A stretch of 64,000 nt of DNA from Echinometra lucunter (taxonomy: Eukaryota > Echinodermata > Echinoidea > Camarodonta > Echinometridae): NCBI GenBank assembly GCA_029962745.1, contig CM057154.1, positions 31,234,128 through 31,298,127 of the forward strand, read 5' to 3'. Made by a program: the position numbers and the translations under genes. This document shows, in pieces, positions 10,658 through 20,999 of the stretch; the first letter of the stretch is position 1; each line of letters opens with the position of its first letter. The notes under the pieces are model-generated. The model saw only the letters and a list, made by a program, of their open reading frames with translations, was not told the origin of the DNA and did not search any database.

Positions 10658-11011
10658 CAGTCTGACCTCGCTTATCTGGCCGCATCAGGAATGGCACCCA
10701 TCCGTGTAAGTGAAATGGCTGGATATGAGAGTAATGTAGTGGGACACCTTTTCTATGAAAATTTATAGGGTATTGCTGTAAAATATCTATTTCCTTGGTG
10801 TTGTGAATGATTGTAAATGATCAGTGATATCTTTCTGTTTGTACAGGATGAAAATAAAATAAAATAAAATGGAAAATTTCCCACCATGTTTCCGTCTCCC
10901 AGGTTTTTAGGTGAATTGGATGAAAAATAAAAGAGGGAAGCTGGCTGGGAGATCAAGCTGGTTAATAGAGGAGTTCGGTTAAATGAAGGCTGGATAAACG
11001 AGGTCGGACTG
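10658..11011. mobile_element. pogo/Tigger-like MITE, duplicated copy
   Basis: 354 bp with CAGTCTGACCTCG ... CGAGGTCGGACTG ends and TA flanks; the same element as 799-1152, carried along by the segmental duplication. Confidence 0.8.
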
Positions 11012-11283
11012 TACTATGAGGAAGAAATCAAGTTTACATAGCAGATCGATGCCAGTCTTCCCACTTTGCCTTTTTATCCCAAAGAATCAGCAGATTGTAG
11101 AGTTTTATTGATAAAATGTGTAATGTATCCACTACTCACATCCGTAATGGGAGGAAAACATTTTTGAAAAAGTAGCAATCATATGGAATTTCATGAACGT
11201 ATTTCACCTAATGGAATCTAATGTAGAAGATCTTTTGGTGAGTTTAAATCATATCTCTTTTTTTGTGTTGAAAATTATTTTAA

Positions 11284-11420
11284 GAGACATTTCATTTTGG
11301 ATTTGGTTTCAAGCTAGCTCTCAATATCTAGAGAGATGGTATGTGTTTATCCTTCTAAGACTGGTTATAAGCAAAGCTTTGTGTATTTAGTTGTGCTTAT
11401 ATCACCTTTTCTAAAGACTC
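11284..11420 (-). pseudogene. Second promoter/start remnant of the peptide family
   Basis: Copy-2 counterpart of 1424-1560: 5' UTR, ATG and an upstream GATATAAGC site on the minus strand, with the leader sequence lost after two codons. Confidence 0.6.
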
Positions 11421-12064
11421 TTTGGGGCGTATCTTTTGAATTTAGGCCTTGTTGATAAGGAATTTTCTTCCCCCCCCCCCCAAATGAGGGGCTCACTTTA
11501 GATGAAGGAATACTTCTTACAACTTCTCAGAATGCTACATTTTACTTGTTTAAGATCTTTTTGGTGAGTGGGGATCATTGTTTTTGACGCTTTTCCTATA
11601 GAAACAACATAAGTCATGAAAAGTGCCAACTAGAAACAAACAATTAAGATGGAGTGAGCGAAAGTGAAAAAAACATTTCTCTTTGTCAGTGTTGTGAGGG
11701 TTTAGAATTTTTTTGAAATGTGCTTGCCCCCCTCTCTCCACAAAATTAGCACAAATACATGTTCTGTGGTTTGTGTTTTCCTTTTAAAATATGCTATACC
11801 TGGTAATACTATACATCAAGTCCCAGAAAAAAAGTGAACGGTTGGTAAAATTATTGCCATCTGAGCATTTCAAAATATTTCTGGAAATTTTCACAAAGAC
11901 TCTTCTATCTAATGCCATCAAAAAATCTCCAAAAAATGCATGCTCGAGTCAAACTCCCATCTCCTTGGCTCGAGCAAGCAAAAGTACCTTTTGTGAAAGG
12001 GTGCAAAATCCATACTTGACAAGAATGGGTATTTGTGCAGGTTGCTCTCAGCGAAACAGACAGT

Positions 12065-12890
12065 ACCTTGTGTCCCCCAAATCTTTACACTTTTGATATG
12101 GCTGCCAAATAAAAAATATATGATTCTGGCTGGAAAGGTTTATATGTATGGATAGCTCATGGACTCATTTTTCACATGAGACCAAAAAGGCAGAAAATAA
12201 TTCATACTTGGGTGAGCACTCCTCACTTTTGTAAAGGGTATGAAATTAGGTTGCACAGGAATTACGCCTTCCAGTTGGTGAGAGATGAGTTCTGGAGCTT
12301 ACAAAATTGAGGGTGATGTGATAAATTCATGATCAATCGCAATCAGTCTGGGTCTGAGTGAATTTTATGGTTTATTAAATCAAAACTTTATCCATGAGTA
12401 AACAGGAATTGCAGTGATTATTGTAGCATTGTAACTTTCCGTGGTAGACTCAGTGGTGTGTTCTTGGAGTCAGGATGTAGTGATGGTACATGTTGTAAGG
12501 GAGATGAGATCGAGGGTAGGATGGGATGGATAGGAGGGTGGATGGGATAAAGGTCAAGAGGACATTAAGCCCCCCCCCCTCCCTTCTCTCTCTCTCTCTC
12601 TCTCTGGTTTTCTGGGTGTGGTGGTGCATATCTTGACAATTCATATTCATTGGTCTCCTCTCCACAATATCAAGACCACCTTCCCTTATCCCGAATTCTA
12701 TCATGTCCCAAATTTCGTCTTATTGCTCTCACCCATTGACCTGAAGAATAAGTAGCCAACATTCTGTGACATTCCCTTTTTTTCTCTTACAAGATGGATG
12801 AAACAGTAACTGTTGTAAAATTGAAAAGAAAATCAACTGAAAAGAAAGACTGACATGTTACAAATTTTACCGTATATCTTGTGAGAAACT
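12065..12890. other. Sequence present only in copy 2, with a CT microsatellite
   Basis: About 820 bases without counterpart in copy 1, where the flank joins directly to the LINE tail. It holds a C-run plus (CT)n at about 12570-12605 and no supportable gene. Either copy 1 deleted it or copy 2 gained it. Confidence 0.6.
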
Positions 12891-13499
12891 AGGTAGGTAG
12901 CTAGGTAGGTTTTGAGATTGTCGGCATTCATTCACATACGAGAATATTTACGCCTTTTAACTGTTATTAGTTTGTATAAAAGAGTTTTCATGCTCATAGT
13001 ATATTATTTCTCTTTCTAAAAAAAAAGTTATATATGCATATACTTTTCTTTGAAACTGTAATTTTTTCTTTTCTTTTTAAAAGGAGAAAAGAGTTCAAAG
13101 CAGATCCACTGGTCCATGGCAAAACACAAAAGGCACTTTCTTGCCAGACTGCTGCAGTGCACTGGGCTGTCTTCTCAGCCTGATCTCAGAGAACAGGCCT
13201 AGGCAACTCCAGTATCTGGAGGAATTACACATGGGGTGGATCTTTCAATGAAATTCTCTTTCCCGGCTGAATTTAGGCCATTGACCTCTGGAAGATATGG
13301 TAAAGGAAAAACATTTTAGGGCATCTAGGTGTACATATGCAGTGAAAAAAAGGAAAGAAGCAAAAATTAGATAGAAAGGGGGAGAGGGGAGAGGGAGGGG
13401 GCAACAACAACTATAGCCTAGATCTCTTCCAAGCGCTTGGTTCTGTGAACGAAGCTGACTAGAGCTTTTTGGACTGTCTTTTCTGTTGATTTTAAGAGA

Positions 13500-13740
13500 T
13501 TTCCATTAATGCCGCAGTGGGACGGGATCCATTCTAGGTGGACTTGGGTACCTTTATATAAGAGTTGGTGTAGTTATATACAACATCTGTAGCAATATTG
13601 TCGTTGGGAGATTGTAAAGAAATTAGTGCCGAGAGGCAGTCTGTGAAAATTACCACATCCGTGTGAATCCACTCTAAGGCTATTGATATCGCTGCCAGTT
13701 TGGCTCTATAGTTGGAGGTGTTGTTTGATCAATGCTTGGA
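13500..13740 (-). pseudogene. LINE RNase H domain remnant
   Basis: The minus strand reads AKLAAISIALEW, then VVIFTDCLSALISL, matching the RNase H pattern in which the TDS/TDC Asp is catalytic. The domain is uninterrupted here, whereas in copy 1 the foldback at 3010-3385 splits it just before the TD motif. Confidence 0.8.
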
Positions 13741-14499
13741 TTGTTTAATTGAGAAATAGGGTACATAAAAATATTGCAGATGCCACGCCCATTGGGGTTT
13801 TTAATCCCTCTGTGTATATGTGGAGACTTTTGTTCCATTTAGTATTTATTAGTTCCGGGCTTTTTATTCTCTTTTCATTGGGATCGCCACTTTTTCTTGA
13901 TAAGCCGGTTAATGCGGTAGAGATAGAGGGGGTGTTAGTATACCAGAAAGGAATAGGAAAGGGTACAAAATTTTCTACAGTGTCTTCTGTTGACTTGACA
14001 GGTTTAATTCTCATTCCAAACGGTTGTCTTCTCCAGAGGGGGCTTGTTCATTTCCACCTGAAGGGCTACAAGGGATGTACCGTGCAGTGCACCTGCACAT
14101 ATTTAAAGTGATGTATATTGTATGGAATTGAGGACTTTTTTAGCACTTTCGCTAGCTGAGTCATAAGCTTTGCATCCGTAGTCTAGTAAAGATCTGATTA
14201 GGGATCTATAGAGCATGAGTAAAGTTGTTTTATTTCCCCAGTGGTGCCTGCAACAGTCTTCAGTCTTAAGAATGTTAATGCTTTCCCTCCATCTGTTTCT
14301 TATGCTTTGGATATGGTCATTCCATGTGAGTTTTCTGTCGAAAATGATACCTAGAAATTTGTGGTTTTTATGGAATTGAAGATTTTTCCCTTTTACACTG
14401 ATTGCTGGAAGATTTGATCTTGTGCTGTTGCTGAAAAGGATGGGGGGAGTTTTGTTGTCTGAAAGTTTAAAGCCTCTTTGTTCACACCAGTCTTGGAGG

Positions 14500-15500
14500 G
14501 TATTTAAGTAATGTTAAATTCTTCTGATAATAAAGTCAATGTTAGGTCCAGATGACTATATGGCACAGTCATCGGCATACAACGAAATTGATACTGAGGG
14601 GTTTTGTGGGATTCGAGAGAGCATGAGATTAAAAAGATTAGGGCTAAGGATGCTGCTTTAAGGTAGGCCATTTTCTGTATTATTTTGTATCAGAAAGAGT
14701 GTCGTCTATTTATTTTCACTTGGAATGCTAGTTTTTTTCAGGAAATTGCAAATGAAAAGGAGCAGGTTACCTTGTATACCCTGTCTGGTCATAGAGACAT
14801 GAAAGGAGACTATCTATCCACAAGGTGTCATAAGCCTTTTCAATGTCTAAGAAAATGGCAGTTGTATGCTGTTTATTTGATATGTTCCTTTGTATTTCAT
14901 TTTCTAAGTTGACAATACCATCTGTAGAACTTCTCTTTTTTCTAAAACCTATTTGGAAGGGAGGGAGTAGTTTGTGTTTTTCCACAAACCATTCTAATCT
15001 TAAATTTATCATATGCTCCGTGATTTTGATACAGCAGACAGTGAGTGCAATTGGTCTGTACGAGGACACTCTTTCAGGGTCTTTGTTGGGTTTCTTAATT
15101 GGGATGATGATTGTATGTTTGCAGTTTCTAGGGACTTTTCCCGAGTTCCATATTTGATTAATATAAGCATTGTTTGTCTTGCTATTTTGGGGAGTGTTTT
15201 GTAAATGAGATTATTAACCTTATCATTGTCCTGGGGTCGAGTTATTGTTTTGGCATTCTCTTGCTGTGTCTAATTCTGAACTATTCAAGTTGTCGTTGAG
15301 ACTCAAGGGAAAATTTTCTGATTTATTATCATTTATTTTATTTACACTTTGTGTTACATTTTGGTACATTTGGGAGTAGGGGTTAACATTATATTTGGTT
15401 GTATGAGCATAATCTTCTGCAATCTTGTTGGCTTTTTCCAGTTCAGTAATATATTCTACATTGTTTTTCTCGTAAAGTTGGTATGTGCTCCTTTGGAGAC
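14500..15500 (-). pseudogene. LINE reverse transcriptase remnant (copy 2)
   Basis: Blocks SYRPIALTV, GFRKKRSSTDGI and FLDIEKAYDT are open over 15069-14767. Block C reads YADDCAI near 14579-14559, so the catalytic Asp pair survives here, but frame breaks lie between the blocks. Confidence 0.85.
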
Positions 15501-16079
15501 ATCATGTTATTACATCTTTTTATTTTTTTTTCCATACATCTGAGGTGGAAGAAAATCTATTAAGTTTAGAGCAGTAATTTTTCCAGTGGTCTCTTTTAGC
15601 TTTTCTTATCATTCTCTGCTAGAGCTTTCTTTTTTAGGTATTCGAAATGGTAATCTTTGGTCATGTATTCAATGTCTCTGTATTTGGCAATGTTTCTTTC
15701 TTTAATTCTTTTTTTGCATTTTTCATTCCACTATGGGTTTGGGGATTGGTGTTTCTTTGTTATGGTGGGTATTATTTCCCTCATGACACGCTTGATAGCA
15801 TTTATAAAGTCATAGAAATCATCTGGGTTTTTGTATGGGATCATATTAGAAAATTGTTTATTGCATAAATGTTGAAATTTCTTCCAGTCTACATTTTGGA
15901 AGCACATAAATGGTTCTTTTGGTGTTTCTCTTTCACGTAATCCTTTTAATATGTTTAGACACAATTTAATTTCTATTGGGAAAAGGTCACTACCAAGTCC
16001 ATTTTGTCTAACTGTCCAGCGATATCTATTTGCTAGAAAAGGGGTTGCCAAAGTTAGGTTGAGACAGGATGTTTTCCCG

Positions 16080-16830
16080 GGGTACAGCCCATGAGACCGA
16101 TACCCACGAGTCAGACATCCCACGAGTGATACAGCCCACGAGTACTACAGCCCACCAGCTCAACACTGTCAAATAGGCCAACGAGCTAGGCATAGAAGGA
16201 AATAGGCCCTGGAGTCCGACAGCCTACAAGACAGACACTACAAAATAAAGGTCCACAAGGCAGACAGTACACAAAGTTGACCCACGGGACAGACACTACG
16301 CTAACTAGACCCATGAGACAGACCCTAGACCGAAACAGCCCACTAGACCAACAATACGGAAAGTAAGCCCAAGAGGCAGACACTAGACAAAAACATCCCA
16401 CGAGACCGACAGGATAAACAGCCCATCTGTAGATTAACAAGTATTTGAGACACCCTGTACAGATACTTGATTTTATTTGATCTACAGATGGCACTGTTCA
16501 CCCTGTCGGTCTCGTGGGATGTTTTTGTCTAGTGTCTGCCTCGTAGGCTTATTTCCGTATTATCGGTCTAGTGGGTTGTTTTAGTCTAGTATCTGTCTCA
16601 TTGACCTTGTTTGCATAGTGTCTGTCTTGTGGGTCAACTTTGTGTATTGTCCGTCTCGTACGTGGACCTTTATTATCTAGTGTCTATCTAATAGGCCTTT
16701 ATTGGCTAGTGTCTATCTCGTGGGCCTTTATTGTCTGCTGTATTGTGAGCTGTATGACTCGTGGGTTGTCTGACGTGTGTGTGTTGGTCTCGTGGGATGA
16801 CTCCGTTTTTCCGGTGTGGTGGTCCATCCT
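16080..16830. mobile_element. Large modular foldback (about 750 bp) inside the LINE
   Basis: The left half repeats CCCACGAGACAGACACTA-like units of about 20-50 bases; the right half is their inverted counterpart (TAGTGTCTGTCTCGTGGG). The centre is near 16440-16485, where CCCATCTGTAGAT is mirrored by ATCTACAGATGG. It separates the LINE endonuclease from its RT linker. Modular inverted repeats of this kind resemble the sea urchin TU foldback transposons. Confidence 0.8.
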
Positions 16831-16849
16831 AGTACCCGATCCATCATTA

Positions 16850-17420
16850 TTAAAGCAAAATGATATTTTTATTTTCTATGTATTGTTCTGTCAAGTGACC
16901 GTTTGAGCAGGGATATGCAACAACAGTTGTTGCATATCCCTGGTTTGAGTCAGTGGTTGTACTGCCCCCAAATGGCCTGTGACTATTGAAATCCCCTAGG
17001 ATCAGTAAGTGCTTATTGTTATTTAAGTTTTCTACAAAGATTGAGTCTAATGTGTCGGAATTCAGTCGTTGGCATGGGTTATGATAATTTACCACTGTCA
17101 CGCAGGAAGTTTTAAGGTGCATTGTTATGCTCTGTAATTCCAAAGTATCATGGGAAGTTATGTTTTTAAAATACACTGAATTATATATAAAAAAGGCGCA
17201 TCCACCGCTTTCACCAGTTTTCCTATTACGTGGTATACATGTGTAGTTTGGTATTTGGAATACTCGATTTTTGGTGAACCATGTTTCCTAAGTGATAGGG
17301 GTTGCCCCTGCTTGACAGTAGTAATTGGCTTAGTTCATCACGTGTCCCTCTGTCAACCCCTGGGCATTCCATTGTGTATAATGCCGCCATGAAGATTATT
17401 GTTTTAGTGATGTACCCCAT
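16850..17420 (-). pseudogene. LINE APE-type endonuclease remnant
   Basis: The minus strand shows GGCAFFIYN, VVNYHNPCQR and LLILGDFNSH, the GDFN block being diagnostic of apurinic-endonuclease-like LINE nucleases. A near-perfect 33-base palindrome at 16911-16943 lies at its C-terminal edge. Confidence 0.75.
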
Positions 17421-18300
17421 AGTGTCTCATGGCTTCCAGCTCTTTTTGGGTTAGTCTTAAGCAAAGCTGGGCTTCCTTGAGAAATTTCTCCAATTTTTCG
17501 TTCAAGAGTGGTATTTTGGTACATTATTTCTAGGGTGCGGAAAAGAAACAGCAGCAGATCTTCACTCGTAGCTGTCATCAATACATTCAATTTCTCTATC
17601 CCGTTGAAATGATGACTCATGTTTTGTTCTAGGTCATTGGTAAGAAGGGTATTTGCCTCGTATTGTATGTCTTCTGTTTCCATTTGATGGGTTTTGTCTG
17701 TTTTTGGTTTGTCAAACTTGGGTCCTGGGGAGCATTTCATCAACATTTGTTGTCTGACAAGTTGTCAGATCTGACATCTTTCCTTGATTTTGATTGGCTG
17801 AGAAGCATCGTTACTGTGGCAACTGTCAGATAAAACAGACTTTGTCGGATAAAACATCCGACAAGTCCTTTCATGAAACGCTCCCCTGGTTCCTTTCTCG
17901 TTACCATGGTTACCTTTTTTCCTGTTGTGTGTTTGGTTGCTTTATGGCTGAGAACATTGCTTTCGTCCCCTTGTTGTTTTGTTTCTTTTTTCTATATCTT
18001 ATTTGTCTCTTTGAATTTCTTAGTATCTGCGTAGCTTATCTTATGTTCATTCTGATTAATTGGATTGATTTCGCATTTTTTGCCTCAATACATCCTTTGA
18101 AAGCTGCACTGTGGTTACCTTTGCAGTTAATACAGACGGGGTTATCTTTTCAGAGGCATTGGTCAAAGGGATGATTTTCACCACATCTTTGTTACGCATC
18201 TTTGATTGGAATTGCATCCTGAAGCAACATGGCCCATGCGCTGGCAATTTAAACATCTGGGCACAGGGCGGGATGTACTCCTTTACTTTGAATTCCTGGT
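17396..18300 (-). pseudogene. LINE ORF1 (gag-like) remnant with zinc knuckles
   Basis: Around 18260-18060, two overlapping minus frames give CLNCQRMGHVASGC and CINCKGNHSAAFKGC, the CCHC arrangement of LINE gag proteins, separated by a frameshift. The 116-residue open frame at 17746-17396 would be its C-terminal part. The TIR element at 17725-17890 interrupts the ORF. Confidence 0.7.
17725..17890. mobile_element. Short palindromic MITE
   Basis: The left end GGGGAGCATTTCATCAA is mirrored by TTTCATGAAACGCTCCCC at the right, with a GACAAGT/ACTTGTC pair inside. It resembles the elements at 41153-41305 and 48003-48136 in size and plan. No ORF. Confidence 0.65.
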
Positions 18301-18369
18301 AGAAGAGGACTATTTGTTTTGGTAGTATCTTCTTTTCAAATGAGAGTATAGCAGCTCTGGTAGGAATGT

Positions 18370-19464
18370 TGGGCGGATGGAGGGAGAGGTCATTTTCTAT
18401 GTTAGCTGTGTTTTCCTACAATTAACATTATAAAACAATAAAATATGCAGTTGCTCACTCAAGCATGACATGTTAATGCGATACATGTATGTTATAACAT
18501 AAACAGAACAATGAATATCCACTCATAAATCGACTCGAGCTTTATGAAAAATTTGTGAAATGCACTACAGTAACATTTTATCTAAAGGTTATGAAAAAAA
18601 CCAGCAAAAGTTTGAGGCGAATCCATCAAAGGGACAAGAAAGATAAAGATTTTTGTTTAAGTTGTATCACTGATTGAATAAAAAAATAGCACCTCTGTTA
18701 TTTACTTTAGCACACTCTTCTCCAATCCTTTTGAAATTAAAAATTGTGTAAATTTTTACTTTCTTATCTATTGATGAAAACTTTCATAAAGGGTTTAATC
18801 TGTGAGATAAGATATAGGTATTGCAGGGAATAGGTGTTATCAAATATTTTCTTTGGCCAAGAATTGGAAATCTGTAATATTAATAATATTTATAGCACAA
18901 AAACAAATTGTAGGGATGCTTGCAATGTAAACACAACAAAAAAAGTAACTCCCCCTAATTCAAAATAGCATAACTTTTTAACGAAAAAGTTTTGAGCAAA
19001 ATAATTTGGGAGGAGTGTTCTTACACTTATTGACTAACTTCAGTGTGAAAATGAGAAAGATCCGTCAAGTCATGCGTGAGTGAGCAGACATTAAAGGCAA
19101 AAACGTCACTTTTCAAAAGTCACAAGAGTCATTTTGGGGGGTCTGTGAAACAAAACTTTGACGAATTTGGTTTCTTCCATTGTTTGACCCCGTCATGCGT
19201 GTCCCTGACACTTTTCATGTTTATCACAGTTGGTTAAACACAATTTTTTTAAGAAAGTGATGTTCAGCCCTCCTAAAAACCGATTTGCCATGTTTAATCA
19301 TTAATAGCTTTTGAACTTAATAGTCTTTTTTTTCATATTTTCTCTGATTTTCCTCTCACTTTTACTGATTTGCTTCACTCATTTTTATGCATGTATAATA
19401 TATTTTGTCTCAGTAGTGATTTGATTTCTATTTCATTTTTTTTACACTCTGCTTGCTGATTTAC
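18370..19464. repeat. Non-coding sequence with a local duplication
   Basis: 18765-18935 and 19285-19360 recur together at 19860-20105, with the part between them deleted. 19365-19450 and 19775-19840 recur at 28073-28275. I see no gene here. Confidence 0.7.
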
Positions 19465-19765
19465 ACATTAAGAAAAAAAGTTGCAATTTTGCACCTTTTA
19501 AATGCAACACTGGGAGCTCCTTTTTGGGTGCAACTTTCGACCTTTTTAAGCTATTTCCACCTTTAAGGGTGCAGTTAGCTACATTTTGCACCCTAAAGGG
19601 TGCAGAGTTGTACCCTTTTAGGGACGGTGCAAATTTGCAAAATTTATGCATCCTAAAAGGTACAAAGTTGCACCTCTTTCATGTAGGGTGCAAGATTGCA
19701 CCCAAAAAGGTGCTTCCAGTGTTGCATTTAGGGTGCAAACTTGCACCTTTTTATCTTTGTGTATA
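19465..19765. mobile_element. Foldback element built from GGTGCAAA-type modules
   Basis: The ends are inverted (ACACATTAAGAAAAAAAGTT at left; its diverged mirror ends near 19765). Inside, GGGTGCAAACTTGCACC-like palindromic units recur about eight times in both orientations. The related sequence at 28073-28275 runs through the same site without it, which supplies an empty site. Confidence 0.75.
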
Positions 19766-20639
19766 CATTTCAGCTTCATGACTGCAATACACTTTCCACT
19801 TTCATGTATTGCCATTGCCACACCTTGTTTCTTCCATTCCTGTTTAAATTTCTACTTTTTTATCTCTTGATGAAAACTTTCATAAAGGGTTTAATCTGTG
19901 AGATAAGATAAAGGTATTGTAGGGAACAGGTGTTATCATATATTTTCTTCAGCCAAAAATGGGAAATTTATAACATAGCATTAATAGCACAAAAACAAAT
20001 TGTAGGGATGCTTGCAGTATACATTGCTGATTTGCCATGTTTAATCATTCACAGCTTTTGAACTTAATAGTTTTTTTTTTCATATTTTCTCTGATTTTCC
20101 TCTCACTTTGGGGAAAGATAGGGAAGACAGGGAAAGATAGAAAAATGGTTAAAATAAATGACATAAGGAAAGATAAGTTCTGTATTTATACAGGGTTGAA
20201 TAGTCTTCTATCTCACTGTTTGTTATAAATCACTGAAGGATGTTTTGATGAGAAGATTTCTGCTCTCTTTTTCAAATAAATTCCTGCAAGTAACTTAAAT
20301 TCTTGAACCTATGAAAAAAAAAGACTTTAAAAAGTTATAAAGAGCACTGAGCCTTTTCTAATGGACCCAAACTGTATCAGGCCTCTTGGGATGCTTAAAA
20401 TCTACTCAAAATCTTTAGTCAGCATGTCTGAATATTTGGTATTAAGCTGTGGATTAGGTCAAACTGACCTGAACCATGCATATAGAGATTCTTTCTAAAT
20501 ACCTCTTGATGCATGAATAACAAAGAATTACATAAGAAAAGACAGAAAAAAAAGAAGAAAGAAGAAGAAAGCAGAGAATCACAAGGAAAGATGGAAAAAG
20601 AAGACTGTTCCATTTATATCTCTCTGATTGGTTCTTTGT

Positions 20640-20985
20640 TAATGATGTCACCTATGTTCAGATTTTTTTTTTCATTTTGAGATTTGTACCTGAAAGGAGA
20701 ATGAAACCCTCGAGAAATATCCATTTTAATGAAAAGAGAGGATAGAGAGAAGCAATTTTAGACAACTTCCATCACAATCTGTTACAAAATGAAAGTTACA
20801 TTATGAAAGTTTGAAAGTCCCAATTTACTTTTTATGGTGATTCTCATATTGGCAATGTTGCTTCAAAATAGCAGGTTTAGAAGGACAACTCTTATTACGT
20901 TATGTACACAAAATTTTATATTTCCTCCATTATCTCTGAAGGTGCTGCTTGTCTCTTTTTAACTCAACATATGTTGTGTCAAAAA
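20640..20985. repeat. Single arm of the hairpin repeat of 28640-28950
   Basis: This part matches the left half of the 28640-28950 palindrome; the right half is missing and the sequence jumps to what lies beyond it (GTGAGAGTTTACATT). The same truncation exists at 24755-25105. Confidence 0.65.
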
Positions 20986-20999
20986 AGTGAGAGTTTACA

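Larger units (their letters stand above)
9865..15612. repeat. Segmental duplication, copy 2
   Basis: Partner of 1-5425. It keeps the intact signal exon (gene A) and an uninterrupted RNase H region, and it continues into the 5' half of the LINE that copy 1 lacks. Its left border abuts intron 1 of gene A; its partner may continue beyond the window edge. Confidence 0.9.
12893..18370 (-). mobile_element. Nearly full-length but decayed I-like LINE (copy 2)
   Basis: Reading down the minus strand: gag-like ORF1 with zinc knuckles (about 18300-17400), an APE-type endonuclease (about 17420-16850), a linker (16123-15731), reverse transcriptase (about 15500-14500), RNase H (about 13740-13500) and a 3' UTR ending in a CTAC-rich tail at 12893-12912. 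This order and the RNase H are typical of the I group. Frameshifts and stops occur in every domain. A foldback (16080-16830) and a TIR element (17725-17890) are inserted in it. Confidence 0.85.

Noticed and set aside
16186..16906. Cys/Trp-rich frames of 88-102 residues resembling secreted or membrane proteins
   Set aside because: They translate the 20-base modules of the large foldback; the apparent Cys repeats reflect GTCTGTC units.
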